DNA from: Flectobacillus longus
GTDB taxonomy: Bacteria; Bacteroidota; Bacteroidia; Cytophagales; Spirosomataceae
DNA length: 64,000 nt
Assembly (NCBI RefSeq): GCF_030056705.1
Contig: NZ_JASHIC010000025.1
Location: forward strand, 62,001 to 126,000
Direction of reading: 5' to 3'
Shown here: positions 43,304 through 52,910 of the stretch, in pieces
How the letters are laid out: the number at the start of each line of letters is the position of its first letter
How positions within the stretch are numbered: position 1 is the first letter of the stretch
Program-made: the position numbers and the translations under genes
Notes under the pieces: generated by a model
What the model was told of the DNA's origin: nothing
What the model saw: only the letters and a program-made list of their open reading frames with translations
Database searches by the model: none

Positions 43304-44479
43304 ATGAATGCATATATCGTTGCGGGCTATCGTACAGCAGTAGGAAAAGCTCCAAAAGGTACACTTAGATTCACTCGTCCTGACGAACTTGGTGCCGAGG
43401 TAATTAAACATATTTTATCAACTCTTCCACAATTAGACCCAGTTCGTGTGGATGATGTTATTGTGGGCAATGCCGTACCAGAGGCCGAACAAGGAATGCA
43501 AATTGGGCGTTATGTAGCGCTATTGTCATTGCCTAAAGAAGTTTCAGGTTTTACCATCAATCGCTATTGTGGCTCAGGTGTAGAAGCTATCGCTATTGCT
43601 GCAGCTAAAATCTCAGCAGGTATGGCCGATTGTATCATTGCGGGTGGTGTAGAGTCTATGTCATTGGTACCAGTAATGGGCTATAAGACGGCTCTCAACT
43701 TTGATATTGCTCAGAAAACGCCTGATTATTACATCGGAATGGGACTTACAGCCGAGCAAGTAGCTAATCAATATAATATCAGTCGTGAAGATCAAGATGC
43801 TTTTGCGTATGCCTCGCATCAAAAAGCCATTGCGGCTCAACAAGCTGGTTTGTTTGACCCTGAAATTGTACCTATTACCATCAAAGAAACTTTTTTTGAT
43901 GCTAATTCAGGCAAAAAGAAAACGAAAGAATCGGTCTTCAATAAAGACGAAGGACCTCGCGCAGATACCAGTGTAGAAGCCCTTGGCAAACTCAAACCTG
44001 TTTTTGCAGCAGGTGGTTCGGTTACGGCAGGTAACTCTTCTCAGACTTCAGATGGCGCTGCTTTTGTAATGGTCATGTCTGAAAAAATGGTGAATGAGCT
44101 TAATCTGAAGCCTATTGCTCGTATGCTGTCGTATGCCACTGCGGGTTGCGAACCTCGTATTATGGGTATCGGCCCTGTATTTGCAGTACCTAAAGCCCTT
44201 AAGCAAGCTGGTTTGTCGTTAAACGATATTGACCAAATCGAACTGAATGAAGCTTTTGCGGCTCAAGCGCTGGCTGTAGTTCGTACCTTGGACATCGACC
44301 CAAGTAAACTCAATCCAAACGGTGGTGCTATTGCCTTAGGACACGCACTAGGTTCAACAGGAGCTCGTTTGTCGGTTCAACTATTCAATGAAATGCGTCG
44401 TCGTAACCAAAAATATGGTATGGTAACTGCTTGTGTTGGTGGTGGACAAGGTGTAGCAGGTATTTATGAGCTTTTGTAA
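43304..44479 (+). CDS. fadA: Acetyl-CoA acyltransferase / thiolase (FadA)
   Basis: A 391-residue thiolase ending each beta-oxidation cycle with acetyl-CoA. The nucleophilic cysteine is in NRYCGSGVEAIAIAA (about residue 90), and the C-terminal active-site Cys lies in GMVTACVGGGQG (about 379). HALGSTGARL holds the conserved His, and NEAFAAQAL is the covalent-intermediate loop. Start ATG at 43304 is chosen, as the ORF can be extended only through unrelated low-complexity sequence. It is in one operon with fadN, with repeats between. Confidence 0.95.
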   Translation: MNAYIVAGYRTAVGKAPKGTLRFTRPDELGAEVIKHILSTLPQLDPVRVDDVIVGNAVPEAEQGMQIGRYVALLSLPKEVSGFTINRYCGSGVEAIAIAAAKISAGMADCIIAGGVESMSLVPVMGYKTALNFDIAQKTPDYYIGMGLTAEQVANQYNISREDQDAFAYASHQKAIAAQQAGLFDPEIVPITIKETFFDANSGKKKTKESVFNKDEGPRADTSVEALGKLKPVFAAGGSVTAGNSSQTSDGAAFVMVMSEKMVNELNLKPIARMLSYATAGCEPRIMGIGPVFAVPKALKQAGLSLNDIDQIELNEAFAAQALAVVRTLDIDPSKLNPNGGAIALGHALGSTGARLSVQLFNEMRRRNQKYGMVTACVGGGQGVAGIYELL

Positions 44480-44520
44480 AGAAGCTAGAAAGCATAGAAT
44501 AGATTTTTTTAAAAGATAAT

Positions 44521-44565
44521 ATCAAAGAGGTGTTCGAAATCTGATTTTCGAACACCTCTTTTGAT
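44521..44565 (+). terminator. Terminator after fadA
   Basis: An 18-19 bp stem (GGTGTTCGAAA / TTTCGAACACC with AT arms, one bulge) begins about 40 bp after the fadA stop. The core GTTCGAAA also occurs in the hairpin at 11172-11223, so these hairpins belong to one family. Confidence 0.75.
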
Positions 44566-44601
44566 TAATAGTCAATAAATATCTAGTATTTGAGTGCTTT
44601 T

Positions 44602-44645
44602 TTTCCCCAATAGGGTGCGACTTAAGTCGCACCCTATTGGGGAAA
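44602..44645. repeat. Perfect 44-nt palindrome
   Basis: Left arm 44602-44623 and right arm 44624-44645 are exact reverse complements with no spacer, containing AATAGGGTGCGACTTAAGTC and its complement. The core GTGCGACTTAAGTCGCAC is also self-complementary. It lies between the fadA terminator and the DUF5522 gene stop. Confidence 0.8.
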
Positions 44646-44720
44646 GTATAAGAGGTCTCTATTTAAAATTATCCCAAAATTCGAGAGGACTCCTATTGAA
44701 TAGGAATATACCGTTTCTGT

Positions 44721-44891
44721 TTACATTGGCTTTCTCTTAAACCCATACGGACAATGTTTACAGCCGTTTTTACAACAATATCCTCTCTTCAGGTGGTATT
44801 CCTTCGTAAATACCATAAATCCCTGTTCATTCAAGTAATAATCCTCTGGTTCCAATCCTCGATTAGCCTTTATCTTTTCTTCATTTTTCAT
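44721..44891 (-). CDS. DUF5522-type small cysteine-rich protein
   Basis: A 56-residue ORF on the minus strand, shorter than most gene-calling cut-offs. It begins MKNEEKIKANRGL and contains YCCKNGCKHCPYGFK, a cysteine-rich motif I associate with DUF5522 and related Bacteroidota proteins. The four cysteines in C-C-x3-C-x2-C suggest a zinc or iron-sulfur site. No signal peptide is seen. It lies alone between two plus-strand operons. Function unknown. Confidence 0.8.
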   Translation of the reverse strand: MKNEEKIKANRGLEPEDYYLNEQGFMVFTKEYHLKRGYCCKNGCKHCPYGFKRKPM

Positions 44892-45356
44892 ATTCAAGGG
44901 TCAAAGTTAACAGCGTCCAAGACAATAATAGGTTTCCTTCGTGGTTCTTTTTATTGATTTATTCGTTAATAACCTGTTTTTTGATTTCAACTTTCCAACC
45001 TATAGTTTAAGCAAAATGTTCAAAATATTGTATTTTTGTAAAAGTCATGCCAAGCAATTTTACATATCGAACTAACATAAAAGCAATGTGCCCTCCTCTC
45101 ACGACGAGCGCACTTTATGGGCATTTCTGTAAAATCCATCGAATACTAGAATCTTCCACGTTACTCATCTACGTCATCTGGCTTTTTTCTGCTGTGTAAT
45201 ACTCTTCTAAAGTTTTGATACTTTAGGCAAAAGACTATGTTGTGATTCAACGGTAGTCGATTTTGTCATTTCTTTATTTTAAAATCATTTGTAAAAAGAC
45301 AACACTAACAGACACACTGTTATCTGATAACCTTTTTACCTTAAAGAATTACGACA
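44892..45356. other. Intergenic region upstream of rocD
   Basis: A 465 bp gap. It contains a possible -7 box TATTTTTG (45031-45038), a 50-codon ORF at 45047-45199 that does not look like a conserved gene, and a palindrome GTTATCTGATAAC (45319-45331) 25 bp before the rocD ATG, a candidate operator. Confidence 0.4.
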
Positions 45357-46613
45357 ATGAACATTTCAGAAAAATACACAGAAGAACTAACAGCCACCGA
45401 ATTTGCTATCACGCTTGAAGACCATTATGGTGCTCATAACTATCACCCAATGCCTGTAGTATTGGAGCGTGGTCAAGGTGTTTTTGTTTGGGATGTAGAA
45501 AATCGCCCGTATTTCGATTTTCTCTCGGCTTATAGTGCTGTAAACCAAGGGCACTGTCACCCAAAAATTGTACAAGCAATGATAGAGCAGGCACAGAAAT
45601 TAACCCTTACCTCTCGTGCTTTTTACAATAACCAATTAGGACTTTGTGAAAAATATTTGTGTGAATACTTTGGTTATGACAAAGTATTGATGATGAACTC
45701 AGGGGCAGAAGGTGGTGAAACAGCCTTAAAATTGACCCGTAAATGGGCGTACAAAGTAAAAGGTATCCCACAAAATCAGGCTAAAACGCTTTACGCATCG
45801 GGTAATTTCTGGGGACGTACAATTGCGGCTATCTCGGCCTCTACTGATCCTTCGAGTTATAACGATTACGGTCCTTTGTTGCCAGGTTATGAAATCATTC
45901 CTTACAACGATTTAGAGGCACTGGCTGAGGCCCTCAAAGACCCAAATGTAGCTAGCTTTATGGTAGAGCCTATTCAAGGCGAAGCAGGTGTTGTTGTTCC
46001 AGAAGAAGGATACCTCAAAAAAGCCTTTGAATTATGTCGTGAACATAATGTACTGTTCATTGCTGATGAAGTTCAAACGGGAATTGCCCGAACAGGCAAA
46101 CGTCTCGCTTGTGATCATGAAGGCTTCCAACCAGATATTTTGATATTAGGAAAGGCGCTATCGGGAGGTACCTATCCTGTATCTGCGGTTTTGTGTCGTG
46201 ACGAAATCATGTTGACTATTAAGCCAGGCGAGCATGGCTCTACTTATGGTGGTAATCCATTGGCATGTGCCGTAACAATGGCAGCTTTACAAGTAGTAAA
46301 AGATGAAAAACTTGCCGAAAATGCTGAGGCGATGGGACTGCTTTTCAGAGAAAGGATGACTCAACTCAAAAACCAACGCCCAGACTTAATCACTGAAGTA
46401 AGAGGAAAAGGCTTGTTAAATGCCATCGAAATTAACGATACAGAAGAAAGCGAAACGGCTTGGAACTTGTGTATGGCTTTTAAAGAAAAAGGATTATTAG
46501 CCAAACCAACACACGGTAACAAGATTCGCTTTGCCCCTCCATTGGTTATTACCGAAACTCAAATGGACGATGCTTGTTCAATTATTGAAAAAGTAATTTT
46601 GGAGTGGAAATAA
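45357..46613 (+). CDS. rocD: Ornithine aminotransferase (RocD)
   Basis: A 418-residue class III PLP aminotransferase converting ornithine and 2-oxoglutarate to glutamate semialdehyde. Features: [20 protein letters not shown] near the N-terminus, [30 protein letters not shown], and the PLP lysine in [12 protein letters not shown] (about residue 264). The substrate class is supported by the N-terminal [17 protein letters not shown], an ornithine aminotransferase mark. A palindrome just upstream of the ATG could be a regulatory site. No rocF neighbour is present. Confidence 0.93.
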   Translation: MNISEKYTEELTATEFAITLEDHYGAHNYHPMPVVLERGQGVFVWDVENRPYFDFLSAYSAVNQGHCHPKIVQAMIEQAQKLTLTSRAFYNNQLGLCEKYLCEYFGYDKVLMMNSGAEGGETALKLTRKWAYKVKGIPQNQAKTLYASGNFWGRTIAAISASTDPSSYNDYGPLLPGYEIIPYNDLEALAEALKDPNVASFMVEPIQGEAGVVVPEEGYLKKAFELCREHNVLFIADEVQTGIARTGKRLACDHEGFQPDILILGKALSGGTYPVSAVLCRDEIMLTIKPGEHGSTYGGNPLACAVTMAALQVVKDEKLAENAEAMGLLFRERMTQLKNQRPDLITEVRGKGLLNAIEINDTEESETAWNLCMAFKEKGLLAKPTHGNKIRFAPPLVITETQMDDACSIIEKVILEWK

Positions 46614-47034
46614 ATACTAGTGCTGAATGATGAGTTGTGAATTGTGAGTGTAAATTTTTAATTATCAAATTTTACACTCACAATTGATTAAGTCTCAAAT
46701 AATGGTCTTTAGTTTAATTTAGTGATTGAACAAATTATTGATTAATTTAAAATTTATCTTCTAGCAGTAGAAACGCAATGATTGCGGCTTAAGCTAAGGC
46801 GTATCTAACATAGTCGTGTCCCAAAAGCTTGTGGAATAAGCCCAATTCTAAAATTCGGGATTAATCATGTTATAGACGTAAAGAATTGAGTCTATACTGG
46901 TGTTGCATAGATTATATTTAACTACATCACGAAATTCGGGATAAATCAATCTTTTCAGCTTTAATTTCATTACTCTCACAAAAAAAACGTAACCACTCAA
47001 TACTTTTCATATCAAATGATTACGTCTTTATTTG
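46614..47034. other. Repeat-rich intergenic region between rocD and the tRNA gene
   Basis: No gene seen. It has an inverted repeat AATTGTGAGTGTAAA (46640-46654) with TTTACACTCACAATT (46671-46685), a 15 bp stem joined to the GAGTTGTGAATTGTGAGTG word. A second block at 46765-46805 (AAACGCAATGATTGCGGC, CTTAAGCTAAGGCGT) resembles the repeat at 11130-11267. Confidence 0.5.
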
Positions 47035-47106
47035 TAGCCCCGGCAGGAATCGAACCTGCATCTTAGGTACCGGAAACCCACATTCTATCCATTGAACTAC
47101 GGAGCC
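47035..47106 (-). tRNA. tRNA-Arg (anticodon CCG)
   Basis: A 72-nt cloverleaf on the minus strand. Acceptor GGCTCCG pairs with CGGGGCT, discriminator A. D-stem GTTC/GAAT, anticodon stem TGGGT/ACCTA with loop TTCCGGT giving CCG, and T-arm GCAGG-TTCGATT-CCTGC. CCA is not encoded. It reads CGG codons. Confidence 0.93.
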
Positions 47107-47131
47107 TTACCAAAATTTTAGCGTCGCAAAA

Positions 47132-47851
47132 TTAAGAAAACTTCTCTAACTGTTTCACCAAAACCTCGAAATCTTTAGGGTATGGCGCTTCGACTGTGAT
47201 ACGTTCGCCATCCATCAGATTAAAAGTCAACGAATGTGCATGCAATGCCACACGTTTCATTAAAGGAAGTTCGTCTGTATTTTTTTTAAGGTTAAAACCT
47301 CTCTTCAAATCTGAGAGATATAGCGTGTCGCCTCCATAAGTTGGATCGCTTACAATTGGAGCTTTCAAACAAGCCAAGTGAATCCTAATTTGGTGCATAC
47401 GACCAGTAATGGGCATACATTCAATTAGGGTATGTTTGCGATATACCTTGATAGTGTTAAAAATCGTCTCGGCTTCTTTACCTTTCTGACGGTCAATCAC
47501 CACTTGAGTACCATCACGCTTCTGGGCGATAGGCAAATACACCGAAATCATATCTAAATCATGGATACCATTTGCTACTGCGTGGTAGCGTTTAGCGACC
47601 TGACGATGTTCAAATTGCATTGACAAATGACGATATGCCGCAGGGTTTTTAGCAATAGCCAAAATACCAGATGTTTCTTTATCAAGTCGGTGAGCTAGTT
47701 GGGCATCATCAGAATATTCTTTTGCTAATCGCAAAATACTCTGTGAGTTATCAGCCTGACGCTCGTCGAGAGATGAAATATAAGGTGGTTTATTTATAAC
47801 TATGAAGTCGTCGTTTTCGAAAAGAATTATATCTTTGAAATTAATGCGCAT
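47132..47851 (-). CDS. RluA family pseudouridine synthase
   Basis: A 239-residue RNA pseudouridine synthase. The catalytic Asp lies in LAHRLDKETSGIL (about residue 70), and RYHAVANG and ITGRMHQIRIHLA are family motifs. No S4 domain is seen, so the RluA/TruC type is more likely than RluD. ATG at 47851 is used; an in-frame TTG at 47878 is less likely. The target RNA (23S or tRNA) cannot be told. Confidence 0.9.
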   Translation of the reverse strand: MRINFKDIILFENDDFIVINKPPYISSLDERQADNSQSILRLAKEYSDDAQLAHRLDKETSGILAIAKNPAAYRHLSMQFEHRQVAKRYHAVANGIHDLDMISVYLPIAQKRDGTQVVIDRQKGKEAETIFNTIKVYRKHTLIECMPITGRMHQIRIHLACLKAPIVSDPTYGGDTLYLSDLKRGFNLKKNTDELPLMKRVALHAHSLTFNLMDGERITVEAPYPKDFEVLVKQLEKFS

Positions 47852-47995
47852 AAAAAAATAAAATATTAGTAGACTCAATATGAGCCGATAATCAAACGAT
47901 TAGACAATAGTGCAAAGTTCCTACTTTTTTTGCAAACTCTAGGTATGTTCCTGAAACAGTTTGTATTTTCTTTTAAAATGCCCCCTTTTAAAGCT

Positions 47996-48024
47996 AAAAA
48001 AGGTGCAAGAAACATCCTGCACCT
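47996..48024 (-). terminator. Terminator after PPK2 gene
   Basis: AAGGTGCA and TGCACCTT form a hairpin (short mismatch), with a T-tract on the minus strand, just downstream of the PPK2 stop at 48041. Confidence 0.65.
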
Positions 48025-48040
48025 TCGGTAATATGATATT

Positions 48041-48934
48041 TTAATCTTCTGCTTCTTGTTTTTTGATGGTGGCTATCAAGCTTTGTAAAAACTCATGGCG
48101 CTCTGGTGAACTAGCAGGATATTCCATTTTCAGCTTGCTTAATCGGTCATGAATGACCTGCGCTACCATCAAACGCATATTCTTTTTATCATCAGCAGGA
48201 ATCACATACCATGGCGAATGCTCGGTTGCAGTATGATCGACTAGCTCTTGATAGGCCTCATGATATTCTTTCCAAAACTCTCTTTCTTTGACATCCTGCT
48301 CCTCAAACTTCCAGTTTTTATCGGGGTCTTCGATTCGTTCGATTAAACGTTTGCTTTGTTCTTTTTTCGAAACATTCAAAAAGAATTTGACTACCTCAAA
48401 TCCATTCTGGTGCAAATGTTTTTCATAATGTTTGATTGAATCATAACGTTCCTCCCACACTTTTTCCAAGTTTTTGGTTTGTTCTTCAGGTAAACGTTGT
48501 CCTTCGAGTAAAATCGAGGGATGAACTTTTACCACCAACACCTCTTCATAATACGAACGATTATGGATGGCTAATTGCCCTCTTTGAGGCATTTTGAGCA
48601 TACTTCTCCACATAAAATCATGGTCGAGTTCCTCAGCGGAAGGTCGTTTAAAACTATGAACTACGATACCCGCAGGATTGATTCCAGAAAAGACCGCTTT
48701 GATAGTGCCATCTTTTCCAGCGGCATCCAAAGCCTGAAATATAATTACCATTCCATACCTACCATGCGCATACATACGCGATTGAAGCTTGTCGATTTTC
48801 TTATGTAGTTCAGATAATTGAGCTAAATAGTCAGTCTCATCAACATACAAATCTTCGATTTTGGTAGGAAGTTTTTTGATAGATAAGTTGCCATTTCCAT
48901 CAAAACTAAAGTCTTTCATTTCAGGCTTTGCCAT
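48041..48934 (-). CDS. ppk2: Polyphosphate kinase 2 family protein (PPK2)
   Basis: A 297-residue P-loop kinase that transfers phosphate between polyphosphate and nucleotides. Walker A region is MVIIFQALDAAGKDGTIKAV; the lid module carries FKRPSAEELDHDFMWR and HNRSYYEEVLVV; a later block FFLNVSKKEQSKRLIERIED holds the C-terminal helix. The single-domain length is that of class II/III PPK2 enzymes (GDP/ADP or AMP phosphorylating). The class is not settled from sequence alone. It is 8 bp downstream of an SDR gene, so likely co-transcribed. Confidence 0.88.
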   Translation of the reverse strand: MAKPEMKDFSFDGNGNLSIKKLPTKIEDLYVDETDYLAQLSELHKKIDKLQSRMYAHGRYGMVIIFQALDAAGKDGTIKAVFSGINPAGIVVHSFKRPSAEELDHDFMWRSMLKMPQRGQLAIHNRSYYEEVLVVKVHPSILLEGQRLPEEQTKNLEKVWEERYDSIKHYEKHLHQNGFEVVKFFLNVSKKEQSKRLIERIEDPDKNWKFEEQDVKEREFWKEYHEAYQELVDHTATEHSPWYVIPADDKKNMRLMVAQVIHDRLSKLKMEYPASSPERHEFLQSLIATIKKQEAED

Positions 48935-48942
48935 AGTGTTGT

Positions 48943-49719
48943 TTATTTTTCGTAAATACCTTTTGCTACTTTTTCGGTAATTGATTTAGGTGCTAACCAA
49001 GCCATAAAAGCCCCCAATTTGTTGATAAACCCTGTTACAACTTCAGTAGAACCATCAAACATTGATTTTACGGCGATTTGTGCTACTTCCGTTGGCGTCA
49101 TCATTACTTTTTCTGCTGCTTTCAAGGCTTTCTCTCCTACCTCTGCTCTATCGTTGAAATCAGTAGCAGTTGAACCTGGGCTAATAGCCGTTACTGAAAC
49201 CGAAGTACCGTCTAGTTCATGTTTTAAAGCTCTGGTGAAATTGAGGACAAAAACCTTTGTGGCTGCGTAAATCGCCATGTGAGGCAATGCCTGATAAGCT
49301 GTTGAGCTAGCAATATTCATGATATATGACTTAGATTGACGCTTCAACATAGGCAAAAATGTTTGGCACATTTCTGTCAAAGTAAGCATATTCAAGGTCA
49401 TCATATCGCGATTTTTTTCAATCGAATAATGTCCTAATGGACCTACTAGGCCATATCCTGCGTTATTTACTAACACCGACACTTCGTATTGTTTGGCATT
49501 TACCCAATCATATACTTGTTGAGCTACCCCAATTTGAGCTAAATCAATCGCTAGGTAATCAACTTCTACTTTATAACGAGATTTTAGTTCAGAAGCCACT
49601 TTTTGAAGCAGTTCTTCAGAGCGAGCTATCAATAGGAGATTGTATTTTCTGCTAGCAAGTTCTGCTGCAATTTCTTTTCCGATACCTTTACTGGCACCTG
49701 TAATCAATGCGTATGACAT
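48943..49719 (-). CDS. Short-chain dehydrogenase/reductase (SDR)
   Basis: A 258-residue classical SDR. The cofactor-binding motif is ITGASKGIGKEIA (TGxxxGIG, residues 6-15), NNAGYGLVG follows, and the catalytic S...YxxxK is visible as NIASSTAYQALPHMAIYAAT then K. It is likely NADP(H)-dependent. The substrate is unknown; the group resembles the YqjQ-like SDRs. It precedes the PPK2 gene by 8 bp on the same strand. Confidence 0.88.
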   Translation of the reverse strand: MSYALITGASKGIGKEIAAELASRKYNLLLIARSEELLQKVASELKSRYKVEVDYLAIDLAQIGVAQQVYDWVNAKQYEVSVLVNNAGYGLVGPLGHYSIEKNRDMMTLNMLTLTEMCQTFLPMLKRQSKSYIMNIASSTAYQALPHMAIYAATKVFVLNFTRALKHELDGTSVSVTAISPGSTATDFNDRAEVGEKALKAAEKVMMTPTEVAQIAVKSMFDGSTEVVTGFINKLGAFMAWLAPKSITEKVAKGIYEK

Positions 49720-49779
49720 AATTGTGTGAATAGTCGGTTGAATCTGATTTTATACAAAATGCAATCCCCCAAAATTAAC

Positions 49780-49806
49780 AAAGCCCCACCAAATGGCAGG
49801 GCTTCG
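49780..49806 (-). terminator. Terminator after the TPR gene region
   Basis: AAGCCC and GGGCTT form a hairpin with a CCA/TGG inner pair, between the TPR gene stop (49827) and the SDR start. A short A/T flank is present. Confidence 0.55.
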
Positions 49807-49826
49807 TTTAAATAATTTACCTAAAA

Positions 49827-51533
49827 TTATTTTTTAGGAGCTGGAGTTGCAGGAGTTGCACCTGGCAACATTGATCTCAAACCATCTGGATCTTCAGGTT
49901 TGATAGCAAGTGCTTTTTTGATAGCATCTTCAGCTTTTACGGTATCTTTAGATACTGTCAAGTAGTAACCTGACAAATAACGAAGCGCTTCGTAAGTATC
50001 GTCTTTCTTCTCTTTGTAAGTAGTTGAGTTTTCTGCTTTAAGTGCATCAATTACTGTCAAATATTGCTCATAGTAAGGTACAGATAACCACTTATCGCCA
50101 CTATAGTCAATCAAGTTATTTGTACGTGCACGGAACAAGAAGAATGGAGGCCATTTAGCGTTAATTCCAATAGCTTTAGCAAAAGCAGTATCACCTTTCA
50201 TTGCCAAACTAACACGGTTTACTGAATCTGTTTTTGGCGTATATGCAGCAGCAAAGTAGTATGCTAATGCAGCGTTGTACCAGTCACCAGAAGTAGCTTG
50301 CAATTTCTTGTTAGCTTTCCATTCGATTGATTTGAATGCAGCGTCAGCAGCATGTGCGTATCTCTTTTGCTTGTAACGAATCGAGTAGATTGACAAGTGG
50401 TGGTTGTTGTTAGTATCTAACGGAGCCGCTTGTTCAAAATAGTGAACTGCTAATGAGTCGTTGTTCAAACATTGATAACCTTTTGCGAAATATACGTTAT
50501 CTAAGTAGTAAGGTTTTACACCAGCTTTTACCATTTGCTCAAGGTTGTTGATACCCTCTTGGCATTTGTTCAATTCGATGAATGAATAACCTTTCATACG
50601 ATAAATATCATTGTCTTTTGCACCACCTGCTTCAGCTTGACTAGTAAAGTCCATTGAACCTGTATAGTCTTTTGCTAAGAATAATAATTTAGCAGTACTC
50701 AATAAAATCATTGGGCTAGCTTCAGCTTTACTAACATACTTTCTGTAATATTTAGAAGCGTCTTTGTAACGGTTGAAGATATTGTAGTATTCACCAAAAC
50801 GCTTGTAAATTGGAGCGTAGTTAGAGTCAGTTTCAATAGCACTTTGGTAAGAGTTTACAGCATATTGGTAGTTTTTACCACGAAGATAAACTACACCAAT
50901 TTTTGTATATAACTTAGCACTTTTCTCTTTGAAGTTAGCTTGCTCATAAGCAGAAACCGCTGGACCACCATCGTTCTTGATAAGGAACGCATCTCCTTTA
51001 ACGGTATTCATTTCAACTGTCAATTCCTTCACTTTTGTTTTTTCAGGAATCATATCAATCAAACGAATAGCTTCAGCTGGGTCATTGTTTCCTTTGTTTG
51101 CTTCTTCGCCGTTGTTTACGTCATAGAACATTACATAAGCTTCAGCAATACGGAACAATACATCTGCATTTTTTGATTTTGTATCAGCAATGATTTTATC
51201 AAAATCAACTTTTGCCTCAGCTACTTTATGATTGGCAACTTTGATAGCAGCCAAACCAACTGCATTTAGTGGGTTTTTAGCATCAACAGTCAAACCTTTT
51301 TCGAAAGCAGCTTTCGCAGCATCAAGATGGCCTACACGCAAATTATAATAACCTAAATAGAATTGGTTCTCTGCCGTCGGAGCAGCCGCTACCAAGCTCT
51401 CAAAAGTCGCCTTCGCTTTACTTGGCTGGTCTCCATCCAACTGCGACAAACCTTGCTGTACTGTTTGCGCATTTGCAGCACCTGCAAACAGTAAACTAAC
51501 AGCCACCAACAGAGATTTCATCTTTACTTTCAT
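49827..51533 (-). CDS. Tetratricopeptide repeat secreted protein
   Basis: A 568-residue envelope protein with a signal peptide (MKSLLVAVSLLFAGAANAQ) and about a dozen TPR-like helix pairs (for example DQPSKAKATFESLVAAAPTA; LYTKIGVVYLRGKNYQYAVN; KRFGEYYNIFNRYKDASKYY). It ends in a low-complexity ATPAPKK tail. It is the last member of the exbB-exbD-exbD-tonB-pstS-like cluster, so it probably works with that system as a scaffold. A possible TAATTTTG -7 element lies at 51664-51671 on the minus strand. Confidence 0.88.
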   Translation of the reverse strand: MKVKMKSLLVAVSLLFAGAANAQTVQQGLSQLDGDQPSKAKATFESLVAAAPTAENQFYLGYYNLRVGHLDAAKAAFEKGLTVDAKNPLNAVGLAAIKVANHKVAEAKVDFDKIIADTKSKNADVLFRIAEAYVMFYDVNNGEEANKGNNDPAEAIRLIDMIPEKTKVKELTVEMNTVKGDAFLIKNDGGPAVSAYEQANFKEKSAKLYTKIGVVYLRGKNYQYAVNSYQSAIETDSNYAPIYKRFGEYYNIFNRYKDASKYYRKYVSKAEASPMILLSTAKLLFLAKDYTGSMDFTSQAEAGGAKDNDIYRMKGYSFIELNKCQEGINNLEQMVKAGVKPYYLDNVYFAKGYQCLNNDSLAVHYFEQAAPLDTNNNHHLSIYSIRYKQKRYAHAADAAFKSIEWKANKKLQATSGDWYNAALAYYFAAAYTPKTDSVNRVSLAMKGDTAFAKAIGINAKWPPFFLFRARTNNLIDYSGDKWLSVPYYEQYLTVIDALKAENSTTYKEKKDDTYEALRYLSGYYLTVSKDTVKAEDAIKKALAIKPEDPDGLRSMLPGATPATPAPKK

Positions 51534-51806
51534 TTGTGTAATTAGTTAGTTGGGATTAAGATTAATGAATAAATAATTTTATTTGATTTAGTTTTTTCAG
51601 AAGGTTTTTAATAAAATGAGTACCCTTAGAATCTCTACATTGTTTCTTTTTAAACTTCTAAGACAAAATTAAATTAAAATTTCCAATAAAAAGGCAAAAT
51701 TTTATTCTTTATAACCAGAATATAAGATTTATTAAAAAGGTCTTAAAATTTCTTTAACTTTTCATTGTCAATCAAATGAGTGAATTATCATTTTGATACA
51801 AAGACA

Positions 51807-52769
51807 CTATTCTCCAATTTTTACTGTACGAATTTGAATTGGTCTTGTCAATGGTAATAGCCCCCCTTTTAAGACAATTAACTGACCCTGGTCCATACAC
51901 ATATAATTAATAAAGCCAGTACCTAATCCCATGTGCGATTCTTTCAATATGCACTTAATCACACGAGTTAAAGGATACTTTTTTAGAGCTAAATTATAGC
52001 CAAATGGTTGATAATAATCCTCTTTTGTTGGGTTTGCTTTATCAGTGACCGACATCACATTTATATCTTTAATAAACCCTAACGAAGCAGGGTCGTCTCC
52101 ATCGCTAATCCAGTTGGTACCAATTACGCCAATCGCATTTTTGTGTGACTTTACGTACTCAATTACTTCTTTATTAGACTTCATAGCAAAAAAAGGAACT
52201 TTATCTTTTTTACCGATACCAAATTTATCCATCAAGAAAGTAAGGTTACTTGAGTTAGAATTATCAAATACTAACACGACTTCTTGATTTGCTCCCCCTT
52301 TTCCAAATTCAGACCATTTTTTGATCTTACCTTTCATTATAGCTTCTACATCCTTGACTGTAATCAATGTATCCGTATTTGCTTTATTTGTAATCAAAGC
52401 CAAAGCATCTCCTGCAAATTTATAGCTACGATACACAGTACGGTCATCTTCAAAAACCTTCTTTTCTTTCTCCGTCAACTCTCTTGCTACTACTACTAGT
52501 CTAGCCTTATCATTTAGCATCATATTGATAGCTTCTGTTTCGGGCTTATACACTACATTGATTTTGGTATATTTATAACCCTGTTCAAAAGCATACTTTT
52601 CTGCATCTAAAATATTCTGAAAAGACTCGTCTACTGCCACTGTTATTTCTCCTTTTGCAGGCGTATCAGTAGGTGCATTTTCATTTGGGTGGTTGCCTAC
52701 GTATCCACAAGAAGAAACTAAGGCACCGAGTACACCAAGAGCTGAAACAAACTTAATATACTTTTTCAT
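51807..52769 (-). CDS. PstS-like substrate-binding lipoprotein
   Basis: A 320-residue phosphate-binding-protein-like fold. The signal peptide ends in a lipobox (LVSSC, Cys about residue 21). The fold marks include GEITVAVDESFQNILDAEKY and SGVLxx-type loops RLVVVARELTEKEKK, AGDALALITN and GVIGTNWISD. No pstC, pstA or pstB genes follow. In Bacteroidota such a lipoprotein often lies with TonB-ExbBD genes, so a surface or energy-transducing role is possible rather than simple Pi import. Confidence 0.82.
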   Translation of the reverse strand: MKKYIKFVSALGVLGALVSSCGYVGNHPNENAPTDTPAKGEITVAVDESFQNILDAEKYAFEQGYKYTKINVVYKPETEAINMMLNDKARLVVVARELTEKEKKVFEDDRTVYRSYKFAGDALALITNKANTDTLITVKDVEAIMKGKIKKWSEFGKGGANQEVVLVFDNSNSSNLTFLMDKFGIGKKDKVPFFAMKSNKEVIEYVKSHKNAIGVIGTNWISDGDDPASLGFIKDINVMSVTDKANPTKEDYYQPFGYNLALKKYPLTRVIKCILKESHMGLGTGFINYMCMDQGQLIVLKGGLLPLTRPIQIRTVKIGE

Positions 52770-52910
52770 CGCTTTTTGAGATTTATAATATTAACGAAGC
52801 ACCTAGATGCATCTATATATTTTCTTTGAATAATCTAATTCCATTAACTATCATTAACAAAGTTTTACTTTGTCATGAGCAATGCTTATCTGCATCGGCA
52901 ATAAGCCCTA

